Source: Saururus chinensis
Taxonomy: Eukaryota; Streptophyta; Magnoliopsida; Piperales; Saururaceae
DNA: 64,000 nucleotides
Assembly: GCA_035235625.1 (NCBI GenBank)
Contig: CP141145.1
Location: 23,190,563-23,254,562, forward strand
Direction of reading: 5' to 3'
The notes beneath the pieces are model-generated. The model searched no databases and was not told where the DNA came from. It saw only the letters and a program-made list of their open reading frames with translations. Positions 1-11,126 of this stretch are shown here, one piece after another. How positions within the stretch are numbered: position 1 is the stretch's first letter; every line of letters begins with the position of its first letter. The position numbers were made by a program, and so were the translations under genes.

Positions 1-821
1 ACGTAGAAGATGAGCTGGCCAGCTCCCAGTGAATGGGCCAATTTGACTAGACCATGGCCTGATGGGCCAATTTAACTAGCCCATGTCCTGATGGGCCAAT
101 TCATTGAGAAATGGAGACTTTCTTCAATGCTGCTATTCCTCCCCCATCAAGTACCTCCTCAGTGTTTTTTTACTCTCATTTCTATTTGTCCCCCTCTATT
201 CTCTCTCTATTACCCCATGTATATTCTTTTTCTTCTATATTCTTCCTTTGGCACCAATTGCGCATTGGTGGCCACGCCAACAATGATAGCATCGACACTA
301 TTATGACAAGTTTTGGAGTAATTTTGGAAATCTACACACTTCTGTTATTTCTCTTTTGATCATTAGCATGACCACCAACACGTCAATGATGATGTTAGTG
401 AAAGATAAAAAATGTAAAAAATAATAGTGCTCACATTAACAAAGATTAATACATTGGTGTTTATATAGTCAATTACTGGTAATGAAGTTGGCATGTTGGT
501 GTGACATCGATGAGTGGTGTTTATTTATAACCTACACACTATTGGTGGGGGTTCGATGTGCTAGTGGGATACCGATGAGCATTGATGACTGAGTCGACAC
601 ATTAGTGTGCTTAACAATGATATGTTAATAATAAGTATGAATCATGATATTGTTTATGTCCTTAATGACATAGTTTTCAATGTATTCAAATGCATGTGTG
701 GATGATGTTGAGCATGCTTGAGTTTGGGTAAATGATCTATTTGTGTGTACGAATCCTTGTAGTGTTGGATTGTACCAAGATTGATGATACTTGACACTTT
801 AGGACAAAAGATCCTAGTGTC
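1..821. repeat. Segmental duplication, left copy (partner 15242-16054)
   Basis: The block can be followed base by base against 15242-16054 with scattered substitutions and small indels. Landmarks shared by both include the GGGCCAATT boxes, the 'catcgacactnttatgacaag' region near 290 and 15510, and the run-up to the MITE at 822. The duplication starts at or before the window edge. The homology ends at the right end of the MITE at 1543, because the flanks beyond that point differ. No coding sequence is recognised in it; the short open frames are AT-rich chance frames. Confidence 0.9.
15..105 (-). promoter_or_regulatory. Promoter-like module with three TGGGCC boxes (partial leader copy L4)
   Basis: Three TGGGCC boxes and two GCCCA/GACCA relatives sit within about 80 bp. 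They match the promoter side of the leader upstream of the U5-40K gene at 15265-15330. TGGGCY (site II) boxes are known from promoters of plant housekeeping and mitochondrial-protein genes. By homology the transcript would run leftward, out of the window. Activity is inferred from homology only. Confidence 0.5.
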
Positions 822-1543
822 TAGGGATGCTCATGGATGTCTGTTATCCATATGCATATCTGTGTCCGCATCCATTATATTGTAGAACGAACAATTTTTT
901 GGTATGGGGTAAACACAGATATGGACACAGATCAAGTTTTTTTTTTTGTACTAATAGGGAGCTACATGCACGGACATACCCTTGTCCATGTCTGTGTACG
1001 CTCGTGTCTACCACCTTTACTTAACACTCCCTTCAATATAGTAGTAATTATTACTTCCTATTAAAAAAAATAGAATTTAGTTCCTATGTAGTATCTTAGG
1101 AAGGTCCTAACATACTACATAGACACTTAACAACTTAAAAACATGAATTCAATACTTATGTAGCATGTTAGGACAGTCCTAACATGCTACATAGGTAAGC
1201 TTGAAAATATGAATCCATAACTTATGTAGCATGTTAGGACAATCTTAACATGCTACATAAGTATTAGACAACTTGAAAATATGGATTTAGTACCTATGTA
1301 ACATGTTAGGACAATTTTAACATGCTATAAAAGTATTAAAAAATTTGAATTGGGATAAAAATTTAAGCATTGAAATATTTGTCCAAGTCCGTCTGTGTCT
1401 ACCGTGTTTGTAACAGACGGACTTGGACAAAGTATGATATAGACTAGGGCAGACATAGACGGATACAGATAAGGGATATTCAAATGGCGGACAGATAAAG
1501 ACAACCCTTTGTCCATGTCCATTTATGTCTGTGAACACCCCTA
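822..1543. mobile_element. Non-autonomous hAT-type MITE with palindrome array, copy 1
   Basis: The termini are imperfect inverted repeats, TAGGGATGCTCATGG on the left and the complement of TAGGGGTGTTCAC on the right. The left end is preceded by CTAGTGTC, the same octamer that flanks the second copy as an 8-bp target duplication. The interior has no coding potential and is rich in inverted repeats. The length of about 720 bp, the TAGGG-type ends and the 8-bp duplication point to hAT. The right target duplication of this copy is not recognisable. Confidence 0.7.
1081..1335. repeat. Tandem array of about 41-bp palindromes
   Basis: Four near-copies of a palindrome, with arms like ATGTAGCATGTTAGGAC facing GTCCTAACATGCTACAT, are spaced by 20-30 bp linkers resembling 'acttgaaaatatggattnagtac'. 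Each unit can fold into a stem of about 18 bp. The same array is present in the second MITE copy, where a solo LTR splits it. Confidence 0.9.
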
Positions 1544-1886
1544 CAAAAAATAAGGGGCATTTATCTTGGACAGAAGGAGAGTGGGAAGTCAGAGGAGGTG
1601 GAGCCAGGTCGGGTGGAGTGGCCATCCATCGTTGTTGGGCTATAAAGGAGCCAGACAAATGTCTGGTTGGCCATGGCTCACCAACAGCGACTGTCTCATA
1701 AGCAAAATGGGGAAAACAAGAAAAACAAACACTGCAAGGTGATGTGTCGGTAGGCAACATGGGTATAGAGGCGGCAGGGCTAGACTAGTGTGGTGGCCAT
1801 ACCTTGGCCAACCTGTGGATGACTAAAAGGTGGTGGTATGGAGGTGGTAATCATTCTCAAGCAAAACAATTATGTATAATAAGCAA
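1544..1886. other. Intergenic, no gene recognised
   Basis: No protein family, RNA gene or repeat end was recognised. The stretch is moderately GC-rich near 1560-1680, where a 147-residue minus-strand open frame (1317-1760) starts. That frame runs through the MITE end and looks fortuitous. The part near 1850-1886 may be the 3' UTR of the COA3-like gene. Confidence 0.5.
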
Positions 1887-2094
1887 TTATGCATTTAGCT
1901 GAGAGCTCTTTTCATCTTCCTGCTTGTGCTTTTGCTCCTCAAACTTGTCAATGGCAACTTGTAACTCATCTGAGCCTCCAACTGCCTTCATAGTGTAAAA
2001 ATAAACTCCAAAAACAAAGCCCGTCAAGCCTCCAGCTACTATCAATTTTTTTTATCTTGGGCGCAAGGTTGGCAAATGCAGGTAATGATGACAT
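1887..2094 (-). pseudogene. COA3-like cytochrome c oxidase assembly factor, one-base frameshift
   Basis: Read on the minus strand, the frame opens with MSSLPAFANLAPKIKK. After a one-base shift it continues LIVAGGLTGFVFGVYFYTMK, AVGGSDELQVAIDKFEE and a charged tail ending QLNA and stop. That gives about 68 residues, the size I expect for plant COA3/CCDC56-type proteins. COA3 is a one-pass mitochondrial inner-membrane protein that helps early COX1 assembly. The segment from LIVAGG to YFYTM is the membrane span and the following EEQKHKQEDEK is the soluble tail. The shift lies in a run of eight A residues (eight T at 2046-2053 on the plus strand), where seven would keep the frame. It may therefore be a recent mutation or a homopolymer sequencing error. 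Everything else is well kept. A leader copy lies upstream at 3715-3975, so this may be an expressed gene. The family call is by recognition, not by search. Confidence 0.7.
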
Positions 2095-3714
2095 GATGCA
2101 AACCGTTGATTGTAGCACGAGCTTTAAAGCCGGTAGGCACAGGGAATCAAAGTATTACAGCTACTCAGAAAATAAACGAAAATTTCAGAAGCAATAGCTT
2201 ATAACCATCTTTGTATCAACTAAAATTCATCTACAAAAACTTACCAATCCAAGATCGTAACTTCTTTGCATAGACTGATTAAGGGTAGTATATTTCATTG
2301 TCCACAACTTTTTTAGACAACAAAAAACATTAATTGATTTTATTGTTTGGGTGGCTTCTACATTTCCTATGCCTTCTTTCAAAATAGTATGAACAAAAGA
2401 AATTTACAGTCCACAAGAATCAGTAATCACAACACATGCCACATTTTAAAGCAAACAAAGTATGAACAAAATTCTGATTTTCTACCGGAAGATATTTCAT
2501 AGGAAATAATTACAGTTAGATGTCACAAGGACTTGACCCTAGAATCACTCTCATTGGCCGTAATTAATGTACATATGTACCATTACTTCTATTTGTTTAA
2601 GAGAACCGTAGCTGAATATCACAATATTTTCAAGGTCATTTTAAAAAACAAAATGGAAACAGACTATTGGAAAGACATGGCAGGTATAGGAATAGTAAGT
2701 GTTATTTGGGTATGACAGTACGTAATTGACAAGGTGGAGTTTGAGAAAATGGATGCAAGAAAACTATACCCTCTGCTAAGTCGAAAACAACAACATGTGT
2801 GTGATGCTTTTGCAATTTGTTTAATGGTCATCCCAAGGTGGGAGACTTGCTTTTTTAGATATAACTTGTTTTGGTCCACTAGTAATGCATGAAATGAGCA
2901 ATTATTGCCTATCATTTTTGAGTGCCACAATAATATACTACTATGCTCTCTTAAGCTTGTTTATGAAGGCATAGACATGAAATTTTTTTATGTTACGGCT
3001 GTAACATGATGTAGTCAAATATAGAAGTAGTAGCAAGATTAACTACTGATTTTTTGTTCTTGCCAACAAAAGCATTTTGGTTTACTTTTAAAAACCAAAA
3101 GGGATTCTATACAATTGGAATTTTGATAGGATTTTTTAAAGTAGTCAATAAGGCCGAATCGCCCTACAAAGGTTTTTATTTCCAAATGCTTAGATTTAGT
3201 TTTTGCCTTTGGGAATAACATTTAGAGGGCGCTAGGACTTGATCTTAAAATCACTTGCATTGGCACAACAAACCCAACCATATGACTTTTGGCGAAGCCA
3301 ATATAATATATCTATAACAGGCCAGCAAAATATCAAACCAATTAAAGAAAAAACTTGAAAAAGAAAAATAAATCCTTCCACATTTTCAATGGAAAAATTT
3401 CCCAAATGCCTAATAATACAAAATGAAATATACAACTCCAACAAATACTATCAACATCCACACTAGCAACATAAAACAAGGAATCTATGAACATCCATAA
3501 GTCAACTTCAAAGGTTAAGAAGTTGCAAAGTTAGTTGATTATCTGACAACAATTATTCAAAACCTTCACTATTTTTAAATCTGAAACATGCATTTGTCTT
3601 CATTGATATAAATAAAAGATATATGCCCGAAGAAGATCTCAAATATAAAACCCATTTGGAACCCAAAAAGCTCAATATATTGGAATTGATCGATTCCTGA
3701 TCTAAAGTTTGAGA
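2095..3714 (-). other. Probable leader intron of the COA3-like gene
   Basis: This AT-rich stretch without a gene lies between the COA3-like start codon and leader copy L3. On the minus strand a possible acceptor (pyrimidine-rich tract then TAG) lies near 2170. A possible donor, CTCAA|GTATTTG, lies near 3750. The part from 3230 to 3700 is a diverged copy of the module that fills the U5-40K leader intron, including 'ctagcaacataaaacaaggaat'. The splicing is inferred. Confidence 0.4.
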
Positions 3715-3975
3715 AATTCTAAAACAAGAAGAGACATTGAATGCAAATACTTGAGTACACACCGGTCAATCAATGTCCCATTCTTCTTATTTGTGATGTT
3801 TTGTGCTCTCATGTTCTTATCCGAAGGGCAAATCGGCAAAGGCCGAAGTACATTATGGGACATGGGCTCTTGTAGTGACTCATGGGTTTAACCAAAGTTG
3901 AAGTCTCAACATACATGAGCCAATGGAGGTTACCATTGATGGGCCAAATGTGGCACTAATGCTTTGCCCAAACCC
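3715..3975 (-). promoter_or_regulatory. Leader/promoter module copy L3
   Basis: It aligns with the U5-40K leader at 15010-15290. Both have 'aaacaagaagagacattgaatgcaaatac' versus 'aaacgaaaagagacagcgacttccaagtac', then the 'tgtcccattcttc' versus 'tgtcccggttcttc' stretch, 'gactcatgggttt' versus 'gactcgtggatct', and a GGGCCAA box at 3941. On the minus strand it would supply the promoter and first noncoding exon for the COA3-like gene. Confidence 0.6.
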
Positions 3976-6784
3976 GGTTGTATATTTAAAAATAGTGCAA
4001 AAAAACAATGGTCCGACAATCATCACAAATTCACACTTAAAACAATGCCAAATAATTGTATGTTTAGAAATTCCAATATACCAATCTCTTCTCCAAATTA
4101 CACTTCATCAACAAAAATGTCACTTTATATGCCTAATCCAAGGGGAAAGACATTACTTGGAATTATATATAGCCTGTATAAAAGAGAAATCCTATAGCTA
4201 CGGAGAACCGATTCAAACCAAACCACTGAAAGACCATGCAATCTAGTGGTTTTCAAAGGGCCATACATAAGACAATTCAGATCAGCTTCAGAACCAATGC
4301 AATAACTAGTATTGCAAAAGCTACAAATATGAAAGATGCACAGTGGACTCGCACCAGGAACCCTTGCCGCCATGATGAACGCATGTTGCATGCTCATTAT
4401 TCCTATTAATAAGCCCTTCTAGCTCTAACGATAAAGCGAAAACAAAGCAAGCATCTAAGCATAGATCCAAATTAATGCTGACATATCACATCATTTAAAA
4501 TAATATAAACAATGGCATTGAACTTGTTTCTATTGTTTAACTGAAAACTTTGACTAATGACGCTCACCATGTTCCTAAATCCTGACTGTGGTTACAAAAT
4601 CAATGCATGTAAAATTTTCAAGGTCGGCGAATCGGATAGACTGATTGAGAACATATAACAGGTATGAGAAAAGATAAAAAAAACTTAAGGAAAGGAAAAG
4701 GCCTATAGATGACCAACCCACCCTCCATCCATAGAAGAGCTTAATTATGATTTTATCCATTCCACGTATTAAATATACAATCAAAAACCTCATTCATCTC
4801 TAGCATTCAGAGCTCAGATTTTCAAAACCAATCAAACAAGTTTTGTGTTGATTGTTTATTTTTTTTTGAAACAACATTGCCCACTATGTAACACATATGA
4901 GACAATAAATATAAACCCTACAAACAATGTGAACGGCCACACGAGCAACATAAAGGAACTCACAAACTAAGTAAAAAGGAAGCAAAAATTAGCTGCTTAT
5001 CTTGCACCATATAATCAAAACCCTCACTATTTTACCCCTCACAATTTAGGTTTATCATCTTAAACCCTGAAGATGACCCCTTTATGAGTTTTATCCATTC
5101 CAAGTATTACATATACAATCAACAATCTCATGCGTCTCTATCATTTAGAATGCAGCTTTTCAAATCAAATCACACAAGTTTCATTTTGATTGTTTATTTC
5201 CGTTGAAAGAAAAGGCTTTCCTATTGCCTAAGAATACAAAACAAGAAATACAATCCCTACGAACAATATGAACAACCCGAATTGCAACATAAAACAAGGA
5301 ATTCACATACTATGAAAAAAAATAGCAATTATCTTACACCATACAATCAGTTTCAAAAAATAGCACTATGCACATAAGTATGATCCTTCTACAAAACAAA
5401 GGAGGTAAGATAAAAGACACAAAGACATGATATTGCTCTTATAAGTTCAAAATGTGATACCACTTAAAAAATGATAAGAATTCCCACTTCAACAAATAGC
5501 ATTATGCATCAAGTCATTACAAAAACAAGAGTATGTTTACCAGAACAATCAATATCCTTTCAATGATCAACTATTCAACAAGGACGTAAAATAAAGAATT
5601 AGATCATGCTCTTATACAAATACATTACATAACAAACCAAAATCCATTTATCGAGCAAGAATAAAAATTAGCAGTGTGAGTGAACAATTATGACCTCCAA
5701 CTAGCACACTTCAAAATTTTAACTCCATACAATTACAACCATTGATAGGATAAAATTTTCACGTCTATATCATTTAAAATAAGCCTAAGACCATAAATAA
5801 ACCATTTCTCTATGGTCAACACCAGGCATCACTTTTGGATCAAAACGAGTCACTATAACGGAAAAGTAAGTCTGCCTTACGATGACCATCAAAAAATGAT
5901 AAAAGACCTTATGCAATTCTGCAAGTGTGCCCACCACTGCCATGCACACACACAATTGCAGATGTTCACACCCCCACATACACTATGTATTTTTTTAGAA
6001 CCAACAGAATTTTGATAAGCAATCAATAAAGATGAATTTTCCAACAGAAGTCTCTTAATGAAAACGTTTTGTTAAGATTTTTCTTTGAAAAATATAATTA
6101 TATTTAGAGTGCACAGGGACTTAAGCTGAAAACCATTCGCACTGCTACAAATGACCTAAGCATATGACTGTTGACTAAACCATTGCAGTATGAATTTCCC
6201 TCTAATATATATAACAGGTGTGAACAAAGATCATAAAAAATTGAAGGAATGGATTGCAAAAAAAAGGAGCTACACCAACGAATAGGACTTCTTGATGGCC
6301 CTGCATCCATAGCATGGCTAAATTACTATTTCACCAATTCCAAGTTTACATTTACAATCAACAACCTCATTCGTCTCTAACATTCCGAATTCAGTTTCTT
6401 TCCTACTGCCAAAAAACATGAAACAAGAAATATAATCCCTACAAACAATGTGAATAACCCAACCAGCAACATAAGAAAATAATGATTTCATGCTTAGGAT
6501 ACCTTGATAACATTGCAAATCTTAAGCAAAGCTTTCCATTTCCAACAAAGAACAAACACCACATCTAATTTTCCCTAACATAAAGCTCTAATTAATAACG
6601 CTCACCATATTCCTAAGTCCTGACAAGTTGGGCTAATAGGTTCGGTTAAGGGGGAACATTTACTAGGTCTGAACAAATATAACAAAAAATGTATCAACAA
6701 CCTCACCCATCTCTAGCATTCAAAACTTAGTTTTTCATAACCAATTAACAAGTTTCAGTTTGCTTGATTAAACCCTGAATATAT
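3976..6784 (-). repeat. Repeated leader-intron modules (copies of the U5-40K leader intron)
   Basis: Segments at about 4560-4840, 5090-5350, 5640-5900, 6100-6520 and 6595-6790 are diverged copies of sequence in the U5-40K leader intron at 12800-15000. A typical unit reads: 'tcaccatgttcctaa.tcctgac', then a '..acataacaggt' stretch, 'ccaagtattacatatacaatca', 'ctcattcatctctagcattcag', a 'caagtttcgttttgattgtttatt' relative, 'aatataatccctacaaacaa', and 'aaaccctcactattttacccc'. The order is only partly kept. No coding sequence is recognised. This is a local amplification of noncoding host DNA. Confidence 0.75.
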
Positions 6785-7050
6785 CTAGAAAAGATAAAGA
6801 AACTGAAACGAGAAGACACAAGGACTTTCAAATACTTGAGATACGCTTGGTTGATGGGTGTCCTATTCTTCAGCTTCTCACTGGTGAACCGGCGAGACGG
6901 TCAACACAGAGGCTTGTTATGGAACATGGGCTCCCGTATTTGGGCAAGGTGACTCGTGGGTTCAATTGAGGTAGAAGATGGATAGGCCGGGCTCAAGCCT
7001 CTGAGTTCATGGACCTATGGAGCCAATTTTGATAGGCCAATTTAGCAAAA
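6785..7050 (-). promoter_or_regulatory. Leader/promoter module copy L2 (orphan)
   Basis: It aligns with 15055-15300 and with 3715-3960, including 'tgtcctattcttcagcttct', 'gactcgtgggttcaa' and a weakened 'ataggccaattt' box. The minus-strand donor candidate CTCAA|GTATTTG is present near 6830. No coding sequence of its own lies downstream before copy L3, so it looks like an orphan duplicate. Confidence 0.6.
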
Positions 7051-7699
7051 AAATTTGAAAATTAGTGGATTGATGCCCGAGGCCCTGAGCACATCCCTTA
7101 AATTTAAAATAGCACTTTTAGTGTTCCCCACTCTTATTAAGCCCGGTGTGAGTGGTATTGAGTCTGCTGGCAATGCTAATATGTCTTAATATGTGCATTA
7201 TTGATATCATGGATAAAAGACTCTCATGTATTCCTTACTCTAGTTAGGAGCATTGTTAGCGGGAATATAGAAAATGCTTCTATGTATAAAGGAGGAGCAT
7301 AGAAAATGCTTATGTGCGTAAAAGGGTGCTATGAAAAGAGTAATGTGACAAGCCCCATGCACAATTGATGTAAATTGGAAAAATTTTATATGAGCCTGGG
7401 TTAATACGTATTTGAGTGAGCTCAGGCAACATGATCCATCAGATCTCTATTCAAGCATAAACTAATCAACCCCTTAAATTATATGTGATGTCGGATCAAA
7501 ATCTGATAGCATGCAATGCTCAGGCTCATGTAAATGGGACTTATGCAATGTGTGAGCTCGGACTCATATAAATGAGACTCCTGCATTTATGTAGAAAAGG
7601 GCATTCTGAAAAAAGTAATGCAAATTTCTATAAGGACAAGGACAGAGCTAGGTAACCAACCTCAAGGGGGACGAAGAGAAAGAAGTTCATATTTGAAAG
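7051..7699. other. Intergenic, no gene recognised
   Basis: The sequence contains short internal repetitions such as 'agaaaatgcttctatg/agaaaatgcttatgtg' near 7270-7310 and 'caggctcatgtaaatgggactt/cggactcatataaatgagact' near 7530-7580. No open frame or family was recognised. Confidence 0.5.
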
Positions 7700-8059
7700 T
7701 AGGGGTGGCAATGAGTTAGGCCGAACCTGCTCGATGGGGGATAGGGGGAGCCTGACCCAACCCAGACCCCTTTAGAGGGGCCGACCCGCCCGGCTTGCTC
7801 CTCCATTTTTTTCTCAAAAAAATAAAAAAAAAGTATTATAATTTTTTAATCTTACAAAATAAATGCTAGAATTACATCATTATAGAATGAGCTATCCAAA
7901 CTAGGTTGACACCCACTCACCTATCTATCATATATAATTATAATCTAAATTATCAAATATAAAAATAAATAAAAATTACATTATTGACTAATTTATTATC
8001 AAGTCTTATAAATCTTCACTAATTTCCTCTTTAAACTTGGGAGTTTGTGCCTTTTCTTT

Positions 8060-10321
8060 TTCATCTAACTAATTCTTTAAGCAAATACATGCTTCCATCA
8101 TATCAAACTTTAGTCGACTTCGCTTATCGTCCATCACCTTACCTCTTGTACTAAAAGCATATTTCAATGTAATTATAGACATAAGGGGAGTTAATAAATC
8201 ACGAGCTAATGCAGACAACATAAGATAGTTATTTCTATGTACCTGCCACCAAGTTAAAACATTGAAATAAGAAAAAATACAAAATCGATTTGTAAATAGA
8301 TAGCTAATTCATTAGTATTAGAAATATATTTTTGTTTAGTTTTTAAGTAACATCTAAGACTTAATTTTTTGTAGAGGAGGATGCATAGCAGTAAAAGAAG
8401 AAGAAATTGATTCATTTCGTTGTGACTTATAGGTTACTTTATATATATTATATAAAAAAGACAGTAATTTCTACATATTTATATAGAGTATCATTATAAT
8501 CAACATAGGGATTCATGTTTTCACATATATCATTTATTAAAATTTGTATATCATATAATATAACCCTAGGATCCATTACAACCCCTACACAATAAATTAA
8601 AGGAATAGGAGACCAATATTTATTTAATTTTATTTCTATTTTTATTACAAAATATGAAAAAAATTCATTATTTCAATAACTTTCAAATGCATATGTTATA
8701 TTATATAAGAGGTTTAGAATTGAACAAGAAATATGATAGTAAACTCCACATAAATCTTATTAACAGTATAAAAAATAGATAGAACTTGTGATCACACTTT
8801 ATGATCACACTTTCTAATCCTTCACAAGATTTCCATATGAAATATGTGTTATTCCACCTATGACAAATATCTAATTGAAACTTTCTATATTTCTTACTAT
8901 GCAATTGAACAAATCTCAAAATTCTTATATGCTAAAGGGTAAAGAAGGGATATGTAACAAAGTATTTTTAATTAATAAAAAATAAGGTTTAACAACATTT
9001 AAAATATCTTGAATAAATAAATTAATTATGTGACATACACATCTAATATGAAATGTTTGGGACTATAGTACACCAATGTTATCATAATGAGACTCTAAAA
9101 GTTTTATAATTAAATTATTATTAGAAATATTATCTAAAGCAATAGTCATAATTTTATCTTTATTGTTATATTAATTTAAAACATAAATATATAATTTTTT
9201 AATAATTGAGGTAGAATTAGGATTTTATATCATGTTAAAATAAATAATTCTCTTATTTATTCTTCATGATTCATCAATAAATGAGTTGTAATACATGCAT
9301 ATCAGATATCTTAGTTACTAGTCTAAATATCGGAAATTAAAGAAATATTACCCAAAATTATATGTAGGGTATTAATAAGTTATACCTTGTACTCCTTATA
9401 TAGTTTGAAAATATCTTTCTTTAAAGTGTTGTGTGATATTTTGTGAAATGCTGGGTTGATAGCTTGTCTCACATGTCTCGAACAATTCTCATTGGCGAAG
9501 GAGAAGGGTTGCTTAGCGTGCACAATGTACTTCATGATGTGCTACACATAGAAAGATGATGAGTGCCAAAGCAAAAATGAACTTTGAACGGAACTGAGAG
9601 GAAAGGTAAGAAAGATTACGATGACTTCCTTATGCTTGAGGTATCTAAGCTTGAGGGCATATGAAGCTAAGTCTTCAAGGAGAGATAGCTAGGGAAGATA
9701 GGTTCTGAGAAATACTGATACTCCAGACACACAATTTGTAGATGAATAAGCCAAAAAATTCTCAGAACCTATCTTCCCTGGCTATCTCTCCTTGGACACT
9801 TAGTTTTAGATGCCCTCAAGCTTAAGAAAGTCATCATAATCCATGTGATCTTTTCTCTTATCGAGTTTTGTTTAGAGTTCATTTTTTGCTTTGGCACTCA
9901 TCTTCTTTCTCTGCACTGCACATCACTTCATGAGCTCCTTCATATTTATATCTTGATTAAAATTGAAAGTGCTAAGAGGTGGAAGAGCATTCATGACACT
10001 TAGTTGTGCTTGTTTGGCGTCCTTCGGGCTATGCTTTGTGGAGCATATTCTAATACGTCAGAGAAGATATCCAATACCTCCCCCCCCCCTCCCAATTCTA
10101 AAGCTTAGAATTACTTTGCAATAATTGCATTCGACTCTTATGAGGAACATTCTAGGCTTGTTAGGGTTGTCCGCCTTAACTTTTTTCATATGGCTCCATA
10201 CGATGGAGGGTTTTCCTTTTTTCCCCTTTGACCACCGAATAAATTGGTAGAATATTTCTTTCATAATCGATTTCAACCATTTCAAAAATTCTTTATTTGA
10301 AAACAATAGATAATGATTCAT
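8060..10321 (-). pseudogene. hAT (Ac-like) transposase relic: BED finger to hATC domain
   Basis: The minus strand carries, in order, a BED-type zinc finger (10058-10321) with SIVWSHMKKV and CNYC. Next comes the helical lead-in ending NMKELMK near 9935. After a nested insertion it resumes YIVHAKQPFSF and then SRHVRQAINPAFHKISHNTL near 9350-9510. The catalytic-core region follows with TIALDNISNNN and FHIRCVCHIINL (8990-9160). Last is the C-terminal hATC dimerisation block with WQVHRNNYLMLSALARD, LLTPLMSIITL and STRGKVMDDKRSRLKF (about 8085-8245). These are diagnostic for plant hAT transposases, which cut and paste DNA with 8-bp target duplications. The frame is broken by several stops and shifts and by the 387-bp foldback, so no active enzyme is expected. 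Confidence 0.8.
9538..9924. mobile_element. Foldback (long-TIR) MITE inside the transposase relic
   Basis: Two arms of about 170 bp (9538-9715 and about 9758-9924) are inverted copies of each other. Examples are 'gatgagtgccaaagcaaaaatgaac' against 'gttcattttttgctttggcactcat', and 'gagatagctagggaagatag' against 'ctatcttccctggctatctc'. They surround a loop of about 40 bp. ACTTCATGA occurs on both outer sides (9529-9537 and 9925-9933), giving a 7-9 bp target duplication. Removing the insert rejoins the transposase reading KELMK to YIVHAK. Length, lack of coding sequence and duplication size suggest a Mutator-like or other foldback MITE. Confidence 0.8.
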
Positions 10322-11024
10322 TGTTCGTTAGGGCGACCGTGGAGGAGGAAACATTGTAGTTGGAGTAGGATGTCAAATTATTAAAAAGAAAAAAATTAAA
10401 TTAAATTAAAATAATAATTAAAATCACTTAGCATACATTTTAAATTATAAAATCAAAATTACCTACCTTAGACCTTGATACTTGAGTTGCCCACTTAATA
10501 CTTCAATAAAAATAGAAAGGAGGAGGAGCTTTTAAAATTGATATCTTGTTCTTGAATCTTAAGGTTTGAGATTGTGAGGGATTAATCTTAAATCTTAATT
10601 AAAAATAAAAATTAGAGTGATTGAGAGTATAGAGGAGATGATGGTTAGAGTTTTTGAAAGTAAAAGAAAGGGCAAAGAGAAGGATAAACTTTCCCCTTAT
10701 TTATAAATTTTTAAATATAATAACTACCCCCCTTGCCCTTGAAAATGATCGTTATTTTACTATTAATATGATCAAAAATAACTTTTTAAGGGGGTGACAA
10801 TTTTGTAATTCCCCCTCAAAATTAATTTTTTATTTAAAAATAAAAAAAAGTGGGTAGGTGGGTGAGAGCCTCAACAATTGGCTAAGGCCTGGCTAAACCA
10901 ACTTTTGTAAATAGTGGGCCGTGAGGCTTAGAGCCCAACCCGCACTCCCTGTGGGCCAGGCCAGGCTAGGCTTGTTGATGAACAATGCAAGTCACCTACA
11001 CAACTCCTTGATAAAGGCATGCGT

Positions 11025-11126
11025 GTCGTTTGCACAAATGTCACCCCTATTCAAGAGGGGAAGTGAATACATGGGGTCGTTTGCACAAATGTTACCCCTA
11101 TTCAAGAGGGGAAGTGAATACATGGT
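11025..11126. repeat. 51-bp tandem duplication containing the hAT right end
   Basis: Two copies of a 51-bp unit begin 'gtcgtttgcacaaatgt(c/t)acccctattc' and differ at a few positions. Each contains an ACCCCTA terminus and the flank 'ttcaagaggggaagtgaata'. The period is a multiple of three, so an open frame (10921-11193) crosses both, but it has no recognised homology. Confidence 0.85.

Larger units (their letters stand above)
7700..11049 (-). mobile_element. hAT DNA transposon (decayed)
   Basis: The left end TAGGGGTGGCAATG is matched at the right by ACCCCTA at 11043-11049, giving short TAGGGGTG-type inverted ends. Possible 8-bp target sites are TTTGAAAG and TTCAAGAG, which match at only five of eight positions. 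Both ends have GC-rich subterminal segments with 'GGGCC' and 'gccnaaccc' strings (7730-7800 and 10880-10975). The AT-rich interior carries a minus-strand transposase relic and a nested foldback element. The length of about 3.3 kb is usual for Ac/Tam3-type elements. Confidence 0.75.

Noticed and set aside
1317-1760. 147-residue minus-strand open frame
   Set aside because: It crosses the end of the palindrome MITE and has no recognisable homology; chance frame.
9520-9940. MicroRNA precursor
   Set aside because: The long perfect arms, 387-bp size and flanking target duplication fit a foldback transposon better than a miRNA hairpin.
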